From JACRCG01 sp964524835 (GTDB lineage Bacteria; Desulfobacterota; Desulfuromonadia; Geobacterales; Pseudopelobacteraceae), in assembly GCA_964524835.1 (NCBI GenBank), contig CAZGEG010000002.1, positions 175,240-239,239 on the forward strand: a DNA stretch of 64,000 nucleotides, read 5' to 3'. The translations under genes and the position numbers were made by a program. Below are positions 25,024-34,031 of the stretch, one piece after another; position 1 is the stretch's first letter, and the number at the start of each line of letters is the position of its first letter. Under the pieces are notes generated by a model. That model was given only the letters and a program-made list of their open reading frames with translations, had not been told where the DNA came from and ran no database searches.

Positions 25024-27264
25024 TTACGCGCACTCGGAATATCCGCAGACATGGCAGACTGAGCAGCCCCCCTCATGTTCGACGATACCGCCACATTCAG
25101 GGCAGGCCCCCCGCTCATGGCGGGTCGTTTCGTTTTCAATATCATAACCGCTGTCGATCAGGTGGTTCTGAATCGCTTTTGCAACCGCATCGGCGCAGGA
25201 AAGCACGCGGTTGTCGCCGAAGCCGGACGGGCAGTGGCAGGAGATTCCCTGAAGCTGCTTCACTACCTGACGTGCCTGAATGCCGCTGCGCCATGCGAGC
25301 GACACCATGCGGCCGATCGCCTCACTCTGGGAGGCTGCGCATCCGCCCGCTTTGCCCATCGTGGTGAACAGCTCAAACAGGCCGTTCTTGTCTTCGTTGA
25401 TCGTGATGTAGAGAGGACCGCAGCCGGTCTGCATCTGATGGGTACTCCCCTTGAGCGCCTTGGGGCGCTCCCGCTTGACCGCCTTCTTTTCTTCCTCAAC
25501 CGGAGTGGCGGCAACGGCTGCTATCTGCTCTTCCTTTTTGCCGGTCGAGAGGACCTGTTCGTCTCTTGAGCCGTCACGATAGATGGTGACACCCTTGCAG
25601 CCGGTTTCGTAGGCGAGCATGTACACTTTTTCAACATCCTCGATGGTGGCGGTATTTGAAAAATTCACCGTTTTCGAAACTGCATTATCGGTGTAGAGCT
25701 GGAAGGCGGACTGCATCTGAATGTGGTATTCGGGCGTGATCTCGTGGGAGGTCACAAACACGTTGCGGATATCGACCGGTATCTCGGCGATGCCATGGAC
25801 GGTGCCATGTTCGGCAATTTTTTTCATGAGATCTTCCGAGTAGAAGCCGCGTTCTTTTGCAATCTTTTCGAATATCGGGTTGACCTCCACCAGGACGTTC
25901 TTGTCCATGACGGTGCGGATGTAGGAAACGGCAAAGAGCGGCTCAACACCGGAGGAGGCGTTGGCGATAATGGATATGGTCCCTGTCGGAGCGATTGTCG
26001 TGACGGTCGCGTTCCGTTGCGGAGCCGCTCCTTTCTTGTCGAAGATCGAACCTTTGAAGTTGGGGAACGAACCGCGTTTCTTGCCCAGCTCCTGGGATGC
26101 CAAATGTCCTTCATCATTGATGAATTTCATCACCTTCTTGCCGAGCTTAACCGCTTCTTCAGAACAGTAGGGAATACCCAGAAGAATCAGCATGTCGGCC
26201 CACCCCATGACACCAAGACCGATTTTCCGGTTGGCGTGCGTCATGTCATGAATCTGCTGCAACGGGTAATTATTCGCCTCAATTACGTTGTCAAGAAAGT
26301 GAACGGCGTTGTGAATGGTCTCCCGCAGTTTTTTCCAGTCCACCGTGCCGTCCTTGATGAATATGCCCAGGTTAATAGAACCGAGGTTGCAAGATTCATA
26401 CGGCAGAAGAGGCTGCTCGCCGCAGGGGTTGGTGGATTCGATCTCGCCCACCAGGGGAGTGGGGTTGTCGCGGTTCAGACGGTCAAGAAAGATAATCCCC
26501 GGCTCGCCGTTTTCCCAGGCCTGCTTGACAATGCGCTGGAATACCTTGCGGGCGTTAAGGGAACCGCAGACCTTCTTGTCACGGGGATTGATAAGGCTGT
26601 ATTCCTCATCCCGTTCGACAGCCTGCATGAACTTTTCGGTCAGGCCGACTGATATGTTGAAGTTGTTGAGCTGCTTCTGGTCGGCTTTGCACATGATGAA
26701 ATCCATCACGTTGGGGTGATCCACCCTCAGGATTGCCATGTTTGCGCCGCGCCGTGTGCCGCCTTGTTTTATGGTTTCCGTCGCCACATCAAATACGCGC
26801 ATGAACGAGAGCGGGCCGCTCGATATGCCGGTAGTGGTGCTGACGACGTCGTTGGCAGGTCTCAGGCGGGAAAATGAAAAGCCGGTGCCGCCGCCTGATT
26901 TGTGGATCAGTGCGGTATATTTGACCGCATCAAAGATCTCTTCCATGGAATCGCCGACCGGAAGTACGAAACATGCCGAAAGCTGCCCCAGCGGGCGGCC
27001 GGCATTCATCAGGGTAGGGGAGTTGGGAAGGAATTCGAAGCTGGTCATCATGCGGTAAAAGGTGTCTGATAATCCCTTTACATCCGCTTTCTTGTCAAAA
27101 GTTTTATCGGCGGCCGCAATTGTGTCTGCCACGCGTCGAAACATGTCGGCAGGTGTCTCGAGAACCTTGCCGGTTTCGTCCCGGCGCAGGTATCGTTTTT
27201 CCAGTACGGTGGAAGCATTTTTAGTCAGGGCGGTAATGGTGTCGGGTACGGAACTTTTTTTCAT
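25024..27264 (-). CDS. nrdJ: Class II (B12-dependent) ribonucleoside-diphosphate reductase
   Basis: 746 residues. NrdJ reduces ribonucleotides to deoxyribonucleotides with adenosylcobalamin as radical source and so works with or without oxygen. Visible parts: SPTLMNAGRPLGQLSACFVL near the N-terminus, GGTGFSFSRLRP, the active-site segment NPCGEQPLLPYESCNLGSINLG, and a C-terminal TSCPD-type domain (GCGPLYITINEDKNGLFELF) with a Cys-rich tail CPECGG...CSVCHVCGYSEC. An open frame extends 51 codons upstream, but ATG 27264 has GAGGAG before it and lies downstream of a clear promoter and NrdR-like boxes. Confidence 0.96.
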   Translation of the reverse strand: MKKSSVPDTITALTKNASTVLEKRYLRRDETGKVLETPADMFRRVADTIAAADKTFDKKADVKGLSDTFYRMMTSFEFLPNSPTLMNAGRPLGQLSACFVLPVGDSMEEIFDAVKYTALIHKSGGGTGFSFSRLRPANDVVSTTTGISSGPLSFMRVFDVATETIKQGGTRRGANMAILRVDHPNVMDFIMCKADQKQLNNFNISVGLTEKFMQAVERDEEYSLINPRDKKVCGSLNARKVFQRIVKQAWENGEPGIIFLDRLNRDNPTPLVGEIESTNPCGEQPLLPYESCNLGSINLGIFIKDGTVDWKKLRETIHNAVHFLDNVIEANNYPLQQIHDMTHANRKIGLGVMGWADMLILLGIPYCSEEAVKLGKKVMKFINDEGHLASQELGKKRGSFPNFKGSIFDKKGAAPQRNATVTTIAPTGTISIIANASSGVEPLFAVSYIRTVMDKNVLVEVNPIFEKIAKERGFYSEDLMKKIAEHGTVHGIAEIPVDIRNVFVTSHEITPEYHIQMQSAFQLYTDNAVSKTVNFSNTATIEDVEKVYMLAYETGCKGVTIYRDGSRDEQVLSTGKKEEQIAAVAATPVEEEKKAVKRERPKALKGSTHQMQTGCGPLYITINEDKNGLFELFTTMGKAGGCAASQSEAIGRMVSLAWRSGIQARQVVKQLQGISCHCPSGFGDNRVLSCADAVAKAIQNHLIDSGYDIENETTRHERGACPECGGIVEHEGGCSVCHVCGYSECA

Positions 27265-27336
27265 AACGGAACTCCTCGTCTTGTAATAAACTGATGATAC
27301 TGAATAAATTGAATGAGTGTGGTTTGGAACCGTAAA

Positions 27337-27390
27337 CCACAATATTTTGTGGAGGTGTTGAAATAAACCACAACATATATGTGCTGTCAA
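27337..27390 (-). promoter_or_regulatory. nrdJ promoter with two NrdR-like boxes
   Basis: On the minus strand TTGACA (27385-27390), 17 bases, TTTATT (27362-27367). The box CCACAACATATATGTG (27368-27383) almost fills the spacer; CCACAATATTTTGTGG (27337-27352), a near-perfect palindrome, lies just past the expected start. Their starts are 31 bases apart, three helical turns, the arrangement known for NrdR boxes. NrdR represses ribonucleotide reductase genes when dATP is high. A further GTGGTTT/AAACCAC dyad (27319-27340) overlaps the second box. Confidence 0.75.
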
Positions 27391-27544
27391 CAAATATATT
27401 TTATGAAAATATAACACCCTGAAAGGACTTGAAAAGCTCCATAACCGGGGACATTAGTCGACGTTTTAATGAAAAAACAACATTAAATTTACAGTTTGAG
27501 GGAATCATGCTAATTGTTCAATTACTCATATAAGGAGTTCCCGA

Positions 27545-28621
27545 GTGAAAACTCTTTTTGCCGCCTGTATTTTTTTCTATCTGACAACAATCTCACCGGC
27601 AGCCGAACAGGTGACAACCGTTTATGACGGGGCGGTATTGACCGAGGATGTGACCTGGAGCGGTTCGATACTCGTGCGCGGGTCTGTCGTCGTGGCTCCT
27701 CAGGCAACATTGCGTATCGACCCGGGAACGGTGGTCCGTTTTGCGGCATCAACGGCTCAGCGGCTTCCAAACATCGTCGTTCAAGGCCGCCTCCATGCGG
27801 CGGGAAGCTCCGAGAGACCGATTGTGTTGACTTACGACCAATCCAGGCCGATGCGCGGGGCCTGGGGCGGCATCGTCTTCCTCTCGACCGAAAAGCGCAA
27901 TCTGCTCGAGCACTGTCGCCTTGAATACGCCGAGACCGGCATCGACGTCCGGTTTTCTACCCTCACTCTGAAAGGGGTTTCGATCAGCCAGGCCCGGACC
28001 GCACTGCTGTCACATGACGGGGTGGTACAGATGAGCGGGGGCACGATTTCTGATTCGGATACCGGCATTGAAATTTATAACAGCGAATTTGATGGCAGGG
28101 GCACGGTGATTGACTCCTGCCGCCGTGGCTGCCAGTTGAACAGATCATCCATCGTGCTTGCGACGACGAGAGTTGTGAACAGTCGTCAGACCGGGTTTGA
28201 AGCCAATGAATGCCGGATAAAGATCAGCGGCGGTGAGTTTTCCGGAAACGAACGCGGAGCAGTCATAAAAGGCGGAGAAGGGCAGATAGTCATGTCCCGC
28301 TTTCAGCGTAACAGGCAGACAGCCCTGCATCTGTCCGGCTCACGGATAAAAATCCAGCGCTGCCTGTTTTCTGAAAACCTTCAGGACGGGCTGCGTACCG
28401 AAGACGGCACGGCGCTTCCCCTGAATAATGCCTTCATCTCAAACGCCGGATTTAATCTGTTCAACGCCGGGAGCGAAACCGTCAGTGCCAGACAGAACTG
28501 GTGGGGAACAGCAGACCAGTCGCTGATCAGGCAAAAGATACATGACGCGGCTCGTGACAAGAATGCCGGGGTTGTCGATATTTTCCCCTGGCTGGATGGA
28601 AAACCCCCGTTGATGCCGTAA
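27545..28621 (+). CDS. Secreted right-handed beta-helix protein
   Basis: 358 residues, GTG start after AAGGAG. MKTLFAACIFFYLTTISPAAE is a signal peptide. The rest is a series of short beta-strand turns of the parallel beta-helix type (NosD or pectate-lyase-like fold): GVSISQARTALLSHDGVVQMSGGTISDSDTGIEIYNSEF and similar, repeated to about residue 310, then a C-terminal PWLDGKPPLMP. It is exported; the ligand is unknown, with polysaccharide a common one for the fold. 14 bases before the cysteine desulfurase-like gene. Confidence 0.78.
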   Translation: MKTLFAACIFFYLTTISPAAEQVTTVYDGAVLTEDVTWSGSILVRGSVVVAPQATLRIDPGTVVRFAASTAQRLPNIVVQGRLHAAGSSERPIVLTYDQSRPMRGAWGGIVFLSTEKRNLLEHCRLEYAETGIDVRFSTLTLKGVSISQARTALLSHDGVVQMSGGTISDSDTGIEIYNSEFDGRGTVIDSCRRGCQLNRSSIVLATTRVVNSRQTGFEANECRIKISGGEFSGNERGAVIKGGEGQIVMSRFQRNRQTALHLSGSRIKIQRCLFSENLQDGLRTEDGTALPLNNAFISNAGFNLFNAGSETVSARQNWWGTADQSLIRQKIHDAARDKNAGVVDIFPWLDGKPPLMP

Positions 28622-28635
28622 GAAAGGAATGTTCC

Positions 28636-29787
28636 GTGTATCTTGATAATGCTGCTACCTCATACCCTAAACCGGAGAGTGTGTATGAAGCGGTTAATCA
28701 TGCCATGCGTGATGTCGGAGCTTCTCCCGGTCGGGGCGGTTATCGACGCTCTCTGGAAGCCGGCCGCATTCTTTTTCAGGCGCGTGAGTCGGCCGCCCGT
28801 TTTTTTTCGATATCCGATTCCGGCCGGATCATATTTACGCAAAATGCCACCGGCGCGCTCAATCTGGCATTGCAGGGCACTCTCGTTCCAGGCGACCATG
28901 TCATAACCACCTCCATGGAGCACAATTCTCTGCTGCGGCCGCTGTATGCGCTTCGAAACAAGGGTGTCGAGCTGTCAATCGTACCTGCCGGGCCGGACGG
29001 AGTGGTTTCTGTCGATGATATGCGACGTGCCGTACAAGTAAATACACGAATGATCGCCGTCAGCCATGTATCCAATGTCTGCGGCGCTATTCAACCGATA
29101 GGTGAACTGGCCGGGCTCTGCGCTGAAGCCGGGGCACTGTTTCTGGTTGATGCCGCGCAGTCGGCAGGCTATCTGCAAATCGACGCGGAACGCAGTGCCA
29201 TTGACCTGCTGGCGGTCCCCGGCCATAAGGGGATGCTGGGACCGGGGGGGACAGGGCTGCTGTATGTGGCGCCGCACGTACAGCTTGCGACCATTATCCA
29301 GGGAGGTACAGGTAGTTACTCATCCGCAGAGGAGCAGCCGCAGATCGTTCCGGACGGTTTTGAAACAGGTACTCATAATATCCCCGGAATCGCCGGGCTG
29401 CGCGCCGGGATCGAGTTTATCTGTGAACGGGGCCTTTCGGCTCTCTATCAGCATGAACACGACCTGCTCAAGCAGGCGGAACAGGCGCTGAGAAATATTC
29501 CCGGGGTGACGATCCACGGTCCGGCCGATCCGTCCGAGCGCTGCTCGGTTCTGTCGTTTACCGCTGCCGGTGTCGATCCGGCGCTGCTGGCCGCCGAGCT
29601 GGATCATGGTTTTGATATTGCCGTACGCTCCGGGCTGCATTGCGCCCCCCTGGCCCACCGTACACTGGGGACGTTTCCGGGTGGTACAATCCGGGTGAGC
29701 CCCGGCTGGTCAACGACAAGTGAAGAGATTGCTTTCTTTTCTGATGCCGTTGTACAATGCATCGACAAAATCCGAAAATCGGCATGA
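28636..29787 (+). CDS. Cysteine desulfurase-family aminotransferase (class V)
   Basis: 383 residues, GTG start after AAAGGA. VYLDNAATSYPKP is the standard start of the cysteine desulfurase group. The PLP lysine is in VPGHKGMLGPGGTG, and a Cys stands in RSGLHCAPLAH near the C-terminus at the position of the persulfide-forming Cys. The family releases sulfur from cysteine for Fe-S clusters or other cofactors. No isc, suf or selD gene adjoins it, so the acceptor is unknown; it may be the non-IscS branch of class V enzymes. Confidence 0.85.
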   Translation: MYLDNAATSYPKPESVYEAVNHAMRDVGASPGRGGYRRSLEAGRILFQARESAARFFSISDSGRIIFTQNATGALNLALQGTLVPGDHVITTSMEHNSLLRPLYALRNKGVELSIVPAGPDGVVSVDDMRRAVQVNTRMIAVSHVSNVCGAIQPIGELAGLCAEAGALFLVDAAQSAGYLQIDAERSAIDLLAVPGHKGMLGPGGTGLLYVAPHVQLATIIQGGTGSYSSAEEQPQIVPDGFETGTHNIPGIAGLRAGIEFICERGLSALYQHEHDLLKQAEQALRNIPGVTIHGPADPSERCSVLSFTAAGVDPALLAAELDHGFDIAVRSGLHCAPLAHRTLGTFPGGTIRVSPGWSTTSEEIAFFSDAVVQCIDKIRKSA

Positions 29788-29800
29788 ATGCATGCGCAGC

Positions 29801-29873
29801 CCCGATAAAACGGGATAAGTGCGTTAACGAAATATTTTCTGCATAAACTGCAGAAAAATTTCTAACTTACTAA
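29801..29873 (-). repeat. Dispersed two-hairpin element, copy 3 (inverted)
   Basis: Read on the minus strand: AGTAAGTTAGAAA, hairpin TTTTTCTGCA/TGCAGAAAA with a 4-base loop, linker TTTCGTTAACGCACTTAT, and hairpin CCCG-TTTTAT-CGGG. It is the best-paired of the three copies. It lies between the class V aminotransferase and the small lipoprotein, whose AGGAG is directly at its edge. Confidence 0.75.
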
Positions 29874-29886
29874 AAGGAGTTCTGAC

Positions 29887-30150
29887 ATGAAATCATTGTC
29901 AGCGTTGATTCTGACCCTCTGCCTCTGCGCGGCCTGCTCGCTTCCGCCGGAAAAGCCGTTCACCAAGGAGCAGCTCTACAAGACCGGTATCTACACCTAT
30001 TTTACCGTCGAGGACTCGCCGGAAAGCGTCCTTTCCGCCATTAACAAGGATGGAGAGGTTGTGCTCAACGCCAAATACCGTAACCGCGAAGTCTGGATCA
30101 AGTTGCTCGGTAAGATCGAGGGCATTACTGTCCAGATAATCGAAAAATAA
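29887..30150 (+). CDS. Small lipoprotein, unknown function
   Basis: 87 residues with AGGAG before the ATG. MKSLSALILTLCLCAAC is a lipoprotein signal with lipobox LCAAC, leaving about 70 residues. The mature part is alpha/beta with EDSPESVLSAINKDGEVVLNAKYRNREVWIKLLGKIEG. Family not recognised. Confidence 0.75.
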   Translation: MKSLSALILTLCLCAACSLPPEKPFTKEQLYKTGIYTYFTVEDSPESVLSAINKDGEVVLNAKYRNREVWIKLLGKIEGITVQIIEK

Positions 30151-30200
30151 TTCTCTGCACCGGCGCCCTGCCGTAATCCTGCACATCCAGAAAGGGACTC

Positions 30201-31517
30201 ATGAAGAACTTCATCCTTGATACGAACGTCTTGCTCCACGATCCCCAGTCACTGTTCAAATTCCAGGACAACAACATTATCATTCCGATAACCGTCATCG
30301 AAGAGGTCGATCGCTTCAAGAAGGATATGAACGAGACCGGACGTAATGCCCGGATGGTGTCGCGTATTCTCGATTCGATGCGGGAGAAGGGTTCTCTTGC
30401 CTCCGGAGTAACCATGCCCGGTGGCGGTACGCTGCGGGTCGAGATGTTTGCCGAAAAATATTTCAAGAATCTGCCGTTTGATCTGCGGGTGGACAATGGC
30501 GATAACCGGATCATTGCTGTTGCCCAGGATGTCCGGGATCGCTTTCCCGACTCAGTGACAATATTTGTGACCAAGGATTCCAACCTGCGGATCAAGGCCG
30601 ATGCCATCGGGTTGATAGCGGAAGACTACGAGTCCGACAAGGTCGACATCCAGGACCTCTATTCCGGGACCCGGACGATCGAGGTACCGCCGGATGCCGT
30701 CGATCGTTTCTATGGCCAGGGGTGGCTTGAGGCCCCGGTTACAATGGCTCCCAACGAGTTCATAACAATAGTCGACAGCGCAAACCCGAATCATTCCGCC
30801 ATCTGCCGCAACGACCCCGCCAACTCCCGCATCGTCGCCGTCCGCAAGGTGCCCAAAGAGGGGATCTGGAGTCTCTTTCCGCGCAACAGGGAGCAGTCCT
30901 TCGCCCTTGATGTTTTGATGGATGACAGCATCAAGCTGGTGACGCTGGTAGGGAAGGCCGGCACCGGCAAGACTCTGCTTGCGATTGCTGCCGGTCTTCA
31001 CAAGACTGCCGAGGAAAATGTCTACAATCGATTGCTGGTTTCGCGGCCTGTTTTCCCGATGGGTAAAGACCTCGGTTTCCTGCCGGGTGACATTGAAGAA
31101 AAGCTGACCCCATGGATGCAGCCGATCTTTGACAATGTCGAATTGCTGATTTCCGGACATGAATCGGAAAAACGGCACAGCAAGGGTTACAAGGAGCTGA
31201 TGGCGATGGGGCTCCTCGATATTGAACCGCTCACTTATATCCGCGGTCGTTCGATCCCGAACCAGTATCTGATTGTTGATGAAGCCCAGAATCTGACGCC
31301 CCACGAAATCAAGACCATCGTCACCCGCGTGGGCGAAGGGACCAAGATCGTACTGACCGGCGACCCGTACCAGATTGACAACCCCTATGTAGACTCATCC
31401 AGCAACGGCCTGACCTACCTTGTTGAAAAATTCAAGGGGGAACGGATCGCCGCACATGTGACCCTGACCAAGGGCGAGCGTTCCGAATTGGCCGAACTGG
31501 CGGCGAATCTGTTATGA
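30201..31517 (+). CDS. PIN domain-PhoH family ATPase
   Basis: 438 residues. The N-terminal part (1-150) is a PIN nuclease-like domain starting FILDTNVLLHDP, with acidic residues DTN and KDSN in place. The C-terminal part is a PhoH-type P-loop ATPase: GKAGTGKTLLAIAAGL, DEAQNLTPHEIKTIVTRVGEG and TGDPYQIDNPYVD. PIN-PhoH fusions are RNA-linked helicase/nuclease proteins. AAAGGG precedes the ATG. It lies 29 bases before tsaD. Confidence 0.9.
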   Translation: MKNFILDTNVLLHDPQSLFKFQDNNIIIPITVIEEVDRFKKDMNETGRNARMVSRILDSMREKGSLASGVTMPGGGTLRVEMFAEKYFKNLPFDLRVDNGDNRIIAVAQDVRDRFPDSVTIFVTKDSNLRIKADAIGLIAEDYESDKVDIQDLYSGTRTIEVPPDAVDRFYGQGWLEAPVTMAPNEFITIVDSANPNHSAICRNDPANSRIVAVRKVPKEGIWSLFPRNREQSFALDVLMDDSIKLVTLVGKAGTGKTLLAIAAGLHKTAEENVYNRLLVSRPVFPMGKDLGFLPGDIEEKLTPWMQPIFDNVELLISGHESEKRHSKGYKELMAMGLLDIEPLTYIRGRSIPNQYLIVDEAQNLTPHEIKTIVTRVGEGTKIVLTGDPYQIDNPYVDSSSNGLTYLVEKFKGERIAAHVTLTKGERSELAELAANLL

Positions 31518-31546
31518 CCTTCTTCGCACCTTCAAGGCTGTATTGA

Positions 31547-32569
31547 ATGCTTCTGCTCTCCATTGAAACATCCTGTGATGAAACGGCCGCCGCGGTTGTG
31601 CGGGACGGCCGTGACATCCTTTCCTCCGTCATTTCTTCCCAAGTTGCCATCCATGCCGCGTACGGCGGCGTTGTTCCGGAAATCGCGTCCAGAAAGCATC
31701 TGGAGTCAATCTCTCCGGTTATCAGTCAGGCGCTCAGGGACGCCGGCGTCGGCATGGAAGCGCTGGAGGGGGTCGCGGTTACCCGGGGTCCGGGTCTGTC
31801 CGGGGCTCTTCTGGTCGGTTTCTCCGCAGCCAAGGCCATTGCCGTCGCCCGAAAAATCCCGTTTGTCGGGGTGCATCACATCGAAGGGCATCTGTTCGCT
31901 CCCTTTCTGGAACGGGCGGTGGAGTTTCCTTTTCTGGCGCTGGTCGTCTCCGGCGGCCACACCCATTTGTACCATGTCGAAGGTTTCGGCCGCTACACGA
32001 CCCTCGGCAGAACGATCGACGATGCTGCCGGAGAGGCCTATGACAAGTGCGCCAAAATCATGGGGATGCCGTATCCCGGCGGGGCACTGATTGACAAGAT
32101 GGCCCGGAACGGAAACCCGGAGGCGATTCGTCTGCCGCGACCGCTGCTGCGCGATGGTACGCTCAACTTCAGCTTCAGCGGCCTGAAGACGGCGGTGATG
32201 CAGCTAAACATGAAGAATCCGGTTGTAATTCCGAGCCGGGAGGCGGACGACCTTTGCGCTTCTTTCCAGGAAGCCGTCTGCCATGTTCTTGCGGCAAAGA
32301 CCGAGACCGCCATAAGGCAGAGCGGCGCCGCCCGGCTGGTGGTTGCGGGAGGGGTCGCCTGCAACAGCGGCCTGCGCCTTCGCATGGGAGCGCTCTGTGA
32401 ACGGCTGGGGGTTGAACTCTCCATCCCGTCCCCCTCGCTCTGCGGCGACAATGCCGCGATGATTGCAGTGCCCGGTGATTATTATCTTTCTCATGGCCTT
32501 GTTTCCTCGATGGATTTGGATGTCACTGCCACCTGGAACATGGACAGTATAAAGGAATCAATGCAATGA
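31547..32569 (+). CDS. tsaD: tRNA threonylcarbamoyladenosine synthase subunit TsaD
   Basis: 340 residues. TsaD, with TsaB and TsaE, transfers the threonylcarbamoyl group to A37 of tRNAs reading ANN codons. LLSIETSCDETAAAVV at the start, the metal-binding HHIEGHLFAP, VVSGGHTHLYHV and SLCGDNAAMIA are diagnostic. Its stop overlaps the rsmA start by 4 bases. A YrdC/YciO-type gene, another member of the pathway family, is at 38882. Confidence 0.96.
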   Translation: MLLLSIETSCDETAAAVVRDGRDILSSVISSQVAIHAAYGGVVPEIASRKHLESISPVISQALRDAGVGMEALEGVAVTRGPGLSGALLVGFSAAKAIAVARKIPFVGVHHIEGHLFAPFLERAVEFPFLALVVSGGHTHLYHVEGFGRYTTLGRTIDDAAGEAYDKCAKIMGMPYPGGALIDKMARNGNPEAIRLPRPLLRDGTLNFSFSGLKTAVMQLNMKNPVVIPSREADDLCASFQEAVCHVLAAKTETAIRQSGAARLVVAGGVACNSGLRLRMGALCERLGVELSIPSPSLCGDNAAMIAVPGDYYLSHGLVSSMDLDVTATWNMDSIKESMQ

Positions 32570-33393
32570 GTGCCGCCCGCCGCCCCTTGAAATCACTTGG
32601 ACAGAACTTTCTGGTTGACGGGAATGTCATCGACAAAATCATCCGGACGGCAGATATCCGGCCCGGCCAGGCCGTGCTTGAAATCGGACCGGGGCGGGGA
32701 GCCCTGACCGGTCATCTCGCCGAGCGAGCCGGGAAACTCGTACTGATTGAGTTCGACCACGCTCTTGCTGCTTTCCATCAGAGGCAGCATCGGGATAACC
32801 CGCATGTTACGGTCATCGACGGTGACGTGCTGAAGGTAGACCTTGCCGAGCTTCTTCCCGAAGTCCCCCAGAAATGGAATGTCGTCGCGAACCTTCCCTA
32901 TAACATCTCGACTGAAGTGCTGTTCCGGCTGTACGGTGTCCATGACCGGCTGGCGCGCATGACCCTCATGCTGCAAAAGGAGGTCGGTGACCGTCTGGCC
33001 GCGCCTCCCGACTGTTCCGCATATGGTGTGACTACCGTTCTTCTCGGACTGTGGTTCGATATCAGCAGGGCATTTGTCGTGCATCCCGGCTGTTTTCATC
33101 CCAGCCCGAAAGTCGATTCGGCCGTACTGACGTTCATACCCCGTTCTGAGGCGCGGGCCGACGTCGGTGACGAGGGCATATTCAGGAGTGTCGTGAAGAG
33201 CGCCTTTTCCATGCGCCGCAAGACGCTGATCAACTGCCTTAAATCTGCCGAATTCGCCAAGCAGGTCGATTGTGGCGAGTTGTTGGAGGCATGTGCGATT
33301 GACGGCCGCAGGAGGGGAGAAACGCTTTCGCTCGAAGAGTTTGCCGTGCTGTCGCGGCGGGTTACGGAAAAGTTGCAAACAGAAGCTGCTTGA
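32566..33393 (+). CDS. rsmA: 16S rRNA (adenine1518-N6/1519-N6)-dimethyltransferase
   Basis: 275 residues. RsmA (KsgA) dimethylates two adenines near the 3' end of 16S rRNA. The motifs are SLGQNFLVDGNVIDKI, the SAM loop EIGPGRGALTGHLAE, and NLPYNISTEVLF. ATGA overlap with tsaD. It marks the left edge of the accessory island that follows. Confidence 0.96.
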   Translation: MSAARRPLKSLGQNFLVDGNVIDKIIRTADIRPGQAVLEIGPGRGALTGHLAERAGKLVLIEFDHALAAFHQRQHRDNPHVTVIDGDVLKVDLAELLPEVPQKWNVVANLPYNISTEVLFRLYGVHDRLARMTLMLQKEVGDRLAAPPDCSAYGVTTVLLGLWFDISRAFVVHPGCFHPSPKVDSAVLTFIPRSEARADVGDEGIFRSVVKSAFSMRRKTLINCLKSAEFAKQVDCGELLEACAIDGRRRGETLSLEEFAVLSRRVTEKLQTEAA

Positions 33394-33607
33394 CGGTGAG
33401 ATAGGTAGAATTACTTTTATTCTCGACAGATCGCTCATGCGAACGTAGGACTACTAATTGAATTTATAATGTACTTTCATGTTCACAGACTAAATATCCA
33501 GAGTGAGCAGTTGACCGGATTCCGGTGATCTACGAGTTAGCCCGCAGGAACCCCCTTTCACTGCGGATTAGCCCAATTAACCAAGAAAGGGAATGGAGGT
33601 CACTACA

Positions 33608-33898
33608 ATGTTTCGTGTAATCGCTTCGACGTTTTTTCTATTCTTATTGCCTGGAATCACCCACGCAGCAGCCCGAGACCCCGCAATGGGGGCTGCACCT
33701 TATGTAGCAAAGAAGGTCGCTGGGAAAGCGGCCGAGAAAGCTATGGGCGTCGATGGCAAAATTGGCACCAATAAGAAGATTGAAGATCCAGGATCCAAAG
33801 AGCATAAGAAGCATATTGAGGATTTAAAAGATAAAGGGCAGTACAAAGACAAAGGCAAAGGGCAGAACAAAGGCAAAGGTGGGGCAGTTAGCAAGTAA
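33608..33898 (+). CDS. Small secreted lysine/glycine-rich protein
   Basis: 96 residues; GGAGG nine bases before the ATG. The first 22 residues (MFRVIASTFFLFLLPGITHAAA) are a signal peptide. The mature protein is very basic, with a helical Ala/Lys section (AKKVAGKAAEKAMGV) and a low-complexity tail of KDKG and KGKG units. Such tails bind anions or nucleic acid, but no function is assigned. It is the first gene of the island and is followed 36 bases later by an attC-like site, as expected of an integron cassette gene. Confidence 0.7.
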   Translation: MFRVIASTFFLFLLPGITHAAARDPAMGAAPYVAKKVAGKAAEKAMGVDGKIGTNKKIEDPGSKEHKKHIEDLKDKGQYKDKGKGQNKGKGGAVSK

Positions 33899-33934
33899 TT
33901 GGGCTCCTATGCGCTTGCGGCCAGCGACATTGAG

Positions 33935-34005
33935 GGCTAACCCATCATTCCACCGGACGCTGCGCGATGAAGCCGCGCAGCGTCCGGTGAATTCAAACGT
34001 TGTGC
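33935..34005 (+). other. attC-like integron recombination site
   Basis: 71 bases. GGCTAAC (33935-33941) on the left and GTTGTGC (33999-34005) on the right stand where the R'' and R' boxes of an attC belong. Between them a perfect 16-bp inverted repeat CACCGGACGCTGCGCG / CGCGCAGCGTCCGGTG (33951-33966, 33974-33989) is joined to the boxes by imperfectly matching CATTC and AATTCAAAC, as in the extrahelical-base region of attC. No T run follows, which argues against a terminator. The outer boxes each depart from consensus by one base. Confidence 0.65.
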
Positions 34006-34031
34006 AGAAATAATATGACAGGATCTAAACA

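Noticed and set aside
25723..26652. 309-codon plus-strand frame opposite nrdJ
   Set aside because: nrdJ is a full-length conserved gene on the minus strand; the plus frame is its shadow.
25024..27417. Longer nrdJ start at 27417
   Set aside because: The extra 51 codons run through the promoter and NrdR-like boxes, and a good ribosome site stands before ATG 27264.
27265..27544. Cobalamin riboswitch before nrdJ
   Set aside because: No B12-box-like sequence or long structured leader is seen; the promoter and NrdR-like boxes explain the gap.
33951..33989. Hairpin as a Rho-independent terminator
   Set aside because: The stem is strong but GAATTCAAAC follows instead of a T run, and flanking boxes match attC layout better.
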